A DNA stretch of 64,000 bases from DAHUXD01 sp963805495 (lineage in GTDB: Bacteria; Acidobacteriota; Thermoanaerobaculia; UBA5066; Gp7-AA6). The notes beneath the pieces were generated by a model. The model was not told where the DNA came from. It did not search any database and worked only from the letters and a program-made list of their open reading frames with translations. The translations under genes and the position numbers were made by a program. Positions 61,628 through 64,000 of the stretch are shown here, piece after piece. How positions within the stretch are numbered: position 1 is the stretch's first letter; each line of letters starts with the position of its first letter. The stretch lies in contig CAWDUQ010000002.1 of assembly GCA_963805495.1 (NCBI GenBank), positions 682,001-746,000 on the forward strand, in the 5' to 3' direction.

Positions 61628-62244
61628 TAGCGAGAGACTGAGTCCGAGTGCTTGTCGTAGAAGCGCAGCGGCCAGTCCTTCGCGTCACCGGCGTAATCGA
61701 TGCCGATGCGGGGCGAGACGCCGGGCCGGCGCCGGCGGCGACGGATGGGGACGAGGATGCGCACCGCGCCGCCGAGGAGATCCCGGCCGCTGTCGCGCAC
61801 GGTGATGCCGAGGGCGGCGCAGAGCTTGCCGGGGCCCGCGAGCAGGCGCGGTGGCGCGCCGGCCGGGCCCTCCGCGGCGCGCAACAGCACGGCTTCCGCG
61901 ACGCCCTCCCGTCGCGTGACGACGTTGGCACAGTGGTGCATTCCGTAGACCAGGAAAACATAGAGGTGTCCGCCGTCGGCATACATGGGCTCGACCCGAG
62001 GCGTACGCCGGCCGCCCCAGGAATGCGCCGCGCGGTCCGCGGGCCCCAGGTAGGCCTCGGTCTCGACGATCCGCCCGCCGTACCAGCGGCCGCGCCAGCG
62101 CCGCGCGATCCAGGCGCCGACGAGCTCGCGCGCCACGCGGGTCGTGTCGCGGCGAAAGAACGCCCGCGCCGGCTCCCGCAGGCCGAGGGCGCGCGGGTCG
62201 AGCAGGAGCCGGGGATCGGGGCGCTTCGGTTCGTCCGCTATCAT
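61627..62244 (-). CDS. 3-methyladenine DNA glycosylase (AAG/MPG family)
   Basis: 205 aa base-excision enzyme. Signature GGRIVETEAYLGPADRAAHS contains the catalytic Glu (ETEAY), and YADGGHLYVFLVYGMHHCAN is the second AAG block. LLAGPGKLCAALGIT and the C-terminal RIGIDYAGDAKDWPLRFY are also conserved. Removes alkylated purines. Its stop codon is part of the repeat's terminal palindrome. Diverges from the epimerase gene. Confidence 0.93.
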   Translation of the reverse strand: MIADEPKRPDPRLLLDPRALGLREPARAFFRRDTTRVARELVGAWIARRWRGRWYGGRIVETEAYLGPADRAAHSWGGRRTPRVEPMYADGGHLYVFLVYGMHHCANVVTRREGVAEAVLLRAAEGPAGAPPRLLAGPGKLCAALGITVRDSGRDLLGGAVRILVPIRRRRRRPGVSPRIGIDYAGDAKDWPLRFYDKHSDSVSR

Positions 62245-62274
62245 TCGGGCATTCGAAAGGACCGGCCCATTCTA
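62239..62274. promoter_or_regulatory. divergent promoters, glycosylase / epimerase
   Basis: TATCAT (62239-62244) serves the epimerase, leaving a leader of about 23 nt with AAAGGA. TAGAAT on the minus strand (62274-62269) serves the glycosylase, 24 nt before its ATG. Each -10 overlaps the other gene's start codon, so the two promoters face each other across 30 bp. Confidence 0.45.
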
Positions 62275-63206
62275 TGAACATCCTCGTGACGGGCGGCGCG
62301 GGCTTCATCGGCTCCCAAATGGCAAAGCGGCACCTTCAGGACGGCCACCGGGTCGTCATCGTCGACGACCTCTCCTCGGGCCGCCGCGAGCGCCTTCCCG
62401 AGAAGGCTCGCTTCGTCCAGGCCGACATCGCCTCGACGGACCTCGAGCCGCTCCTCAAGGAGGAGAAGATCGGCTTCGTCTCCCACCACGCGGCGCAGAT
62501 CGACCTGCGCCACAGCGTCGCGGATCCCATCGGCGATGCCCGCGCCAACATCATCGGCAGCCTCATGCTCTTCGAGGCCATGCGCCGCGCGGGCCTGCGG
62601 CACGTCCTCTTCTCCTCGACGGGCGGAGCGATCTACGGCGAGCCCGAGGGCGGCCGCCCCGCCCCCGAGTCGCACCCGACGAACCCCGTATCGCCCTACG
62701 GCTGCGCCAAGCTGTCGATCGAGAAGTACATGCACTACTACCGCGTCGTCCACGGCTTCCAGACGATGGTGTTCCGCTACGCCAACGTCTACGGCCCCTG
62801 GCAGGACGGCACCGGCGAGGCCGGCGTGGTCGCGATCTTTTCGGAGGCGATGCTGGGCCACCGACCCCTCAAAATCAACGGCGATGGCGAGCAGACGCGG
62901 GACTACGTCTACGTCGGCGACCTCGTCCGGGCGGCGGCCGCCGCGGCGGGAAGCGACAAGAGCGGCGTCTGGAACCTCGGCACGGGGGTCGAGACCTCCG
63001 TCAATCGCCTGTTTGCACTCCTGGCGAAGGAGTACGGCTACACAGCGACTCCCCCGCACGTTCCCGCGCCCGCCGGCGAGCAGATGCGCAGCGTCCTCGA
63101 CGGCTCGCTCGTGCGCCGGGACTTCGCGCTCCCGCCCTGGACGGCACTCGAAGACGGCCTCGAAAAGACAGCCGAGTTCTTCCGGCGCCGGCACCGCGCG
63201 GCCTGA
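62274..63206 (+). CDS. NAD-dependent sugar epimerase, GalE-like
   Basis: 310 aa extended SDR. Rossmann motif NILVTGGAGFIGSQMAKRHL, catalytic SSTGGAIYG and YGCAKLSIEKYMHYY (YxxxK), and the substrate block RYANVYGPWQDGTGEAG. Looks like a UDP-glucose/UDP-GlcNAc 4-epimerase, supplying sugars for LPS or other glycans. Exact sugar not resolved. Confidence 0.88.
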   Translation: MNILVTGGAGFIGSQMAKRHLQDGHRVVIVDDLSSGRRERLPEKARFVQADIASTDLEPLLKEEKIGFVSHHAAQIDLRHSVADPIGDARANIIGSLMLFEAMRRAGLRHVLFSSTGGAIYGEPEGGRPAPESHPTNPVSPYGCAKLSIEKYMHYYRVVHGFQTMVFRYANVYGPWQDGTGEAGVVAIFSEAMLGHRPLKINGDGEQTRDYVYVGDLVRAAAAAAGSDKSGVWNLGTGVETSVNRLFALLAKEYGYTATPPHVPAPAGEQMRSVLDGSLVRRDFALPPWTALEDGLEKTAEFFRRRHRAA

Positions 63207-63215
63207 GGCCGCGCG

Positions 63216-64000
63216 TCAGACCTTCGGCACCGGGTGTGTCCCCGTGCTCGTCCGCGTGTCGCCGACCGGCGCCGGCCCGAAATGGCGCTTCAGGACGACG
63301 ACCGTACGGTCGTCCTCGGGCTCCCCTCCGCCCGACCACTCGTTGACGCGCTTGATGAGCTCCCGCGCGATCTCGTCGCACGGACGCTCGCGGAGTTCGA
63401 GAAAGGCGCGCGTCAGCCGGCCGGGACCGTACTCCTCCCCGTTGTCGTCGTGCGCCTCGACCATACCGTCGGTGTAGAACAGGAGAGCGTCGCCCGGCTC
63501 GATCCGGCGAAAACCGCGGCTGTAGGTGGCGTTGGCGGTCGGGCCGAGCACCAGGCCGGTCTGCACGAGGGGCGTGACGCTCATGCCGTGGAAGTGCAGC
63601 GGGTGCGGATGGCCGGCGTTGACGTACATGAGGTTCCCGTCGTCCTCGATCTCTCCGTAGAAGAGCGAGACGAACCGGGTCGTGAGGCGCGATTCGTGGA
63701 TGATGCGGTTCAGGCGCTCCACCGTGCGGACGATCTTGAAATCGCGCTCGACCGCCATGCGCAGGCCCGTGTAGACGTCCCGCACCTGGAGGGCCGCCGG
63801 CAGCCCGTGCCCGGAGGCGTCCGCGATCGCGATCCCGAGGATGCGGTCCGAGACGGAGATGAAGTCGAAGTAGTCGCCGCCGACGAGCTCCGCCGGCGTC
63901 GTGAACCCGGCGACCTCGATCGAGCCCCGGCGGAGCGCCCGCTTCGGCAGGATCGACATCTGGATCCGGCGGGCCTCCTGGAGCGCGGAGACGTACCTGT
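63216..64000 (-). CDS. SpoIIE-type PP2C phosphatase (5' end beyond window)
   Basis: Partial; the frame stays open to the window edge with residues ALQEARRIQMSILPK, the usual lead-in of SpoIIE/RsbU domains, so the Met at 63959 is internal. AELVGGDYFDFISVSDRILGIAIADASGHGLPAAL holds the two metal-binding Asp residues (GGDYFD, ADASGHG), and ALLFYTDGMVEAHDDNGEEYG and DDRTVVVLKRHF complete the fold. Likely controls an anti-sigma antagonist; the sensor part lies outside the window. Confidence 0.92.
   Translation of the reverse strand, partial: RYVSALQEARRIQMSILPKRALRRGSIEVAGFTTPAELVGGDYFDFISVSDRILGIAIADASGHGLPAALQVRDVYTGLRMAVERDFKIVRTVERLNRIIHESRLTTRFVSLFYGEIEDDGNLMYVNAGHPHPLHFHGMSVTPLVQTGLVLGPTANATYSRGFRRIEPGDALLFYTDGMVEAHDDNGEEYGPGRLTRAFLELRERPCDEIARELIKRVNEWSGGGEPEDDRTVVVLKRHFGPAPVGDTRTSTGTHPVPKV

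Overview
The window is a GC-rich (roughly two-thirds G+C by eye), densely packed bacterial chromosome segment. It comes from a diderm with lipopolysaccharide: BamA, OmpH/Skp, LptE, a Lol exporter, LpxA/LpxD and a complete Tol-Pal system are all present. A ClpC-type unfoldase, a SpoIVB/S55-type secreted protease beside a beta-propeller protein, PATAN/DUF4388 signalling and a SpoIIE phosphatase point to Acidobacteriota (perhaps Thermoanaerobaculia) or a close relative. That placement is inferred from gene content only. I saw no rRNA, tRNA, CRISPR array, prophage or transposase gene.

Layout. 1-3236 (-): peptide-type ABC importer (binding protein, DppB, DppC cut by the edge). 3295-7343 (-): secreted beta-propeller protein and S55 protease. 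7386-12547 (+): tolQ-tolR-tolA-like-tolB-pal-cpoB, then rpsT. 12548-17588 (-): a repeat-filled convergent gap, lptE-leuS, then ribH-nusB-transglutaminase. 17634-23384 (-): ompH-lpxD-fabZ-lpxA-Gfo/Idh (possible GnnA)-mtnP-PfkB kinase. 23614-32063 (-): lysS-lolC-lolD-clpC-bamA. 32101-38064: unknown coiled-coil protein, ridA, DUF4149 protein, a GT39-like membrane protein, a small unknown, a metallo-hydrolase and an Fe-S-type protein. 38065-44428 (-): orphan sensor kinase, MacAB-like efflux set, thioredoxin. 44534-48577: CDF transporter diverging from a metal-uptake cluster (small Cys/His protein, outer-membrane protein, ZnuA-like, ZnuB-like; no ATPase here). 48714-52364 (-): asnS-rimO-ribF. 52417-56525: two large multi-span membrane proteins and a small unknown. 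56627-61400 (+): glutaryl-CoA dehydrogenase-like enzyme, PATAN protein, diguanylate cyclase. 61627-64000: Mpg glycosylase, GalE-like epimerase, SpoIIE phosphatase (partial).

Genes within operons are very often joined by 4-bp overlaps (GTGA, TTGA or ATGA), implying translational coupling, and GTG and TTG starts are common. At least eleven operon heads have a TAnnnT-like -10 box only 6-10 nt upstream of the start codon, so their mRNAs should be leaderless or nearly so; these include leuS, lysS and asnS.

The most unusual content is non-coding. A composite structured repeat of about 226 bp lies immediately after stop codons in two convergent gaps (12.6-12.9 kb and 61.4-61.6 kb). Its terminal palindrome also occurs twice, head to head, inside a MITE-like element at 37.8-38.1 kb. 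The copies differ by compensatory base changes in their stems.
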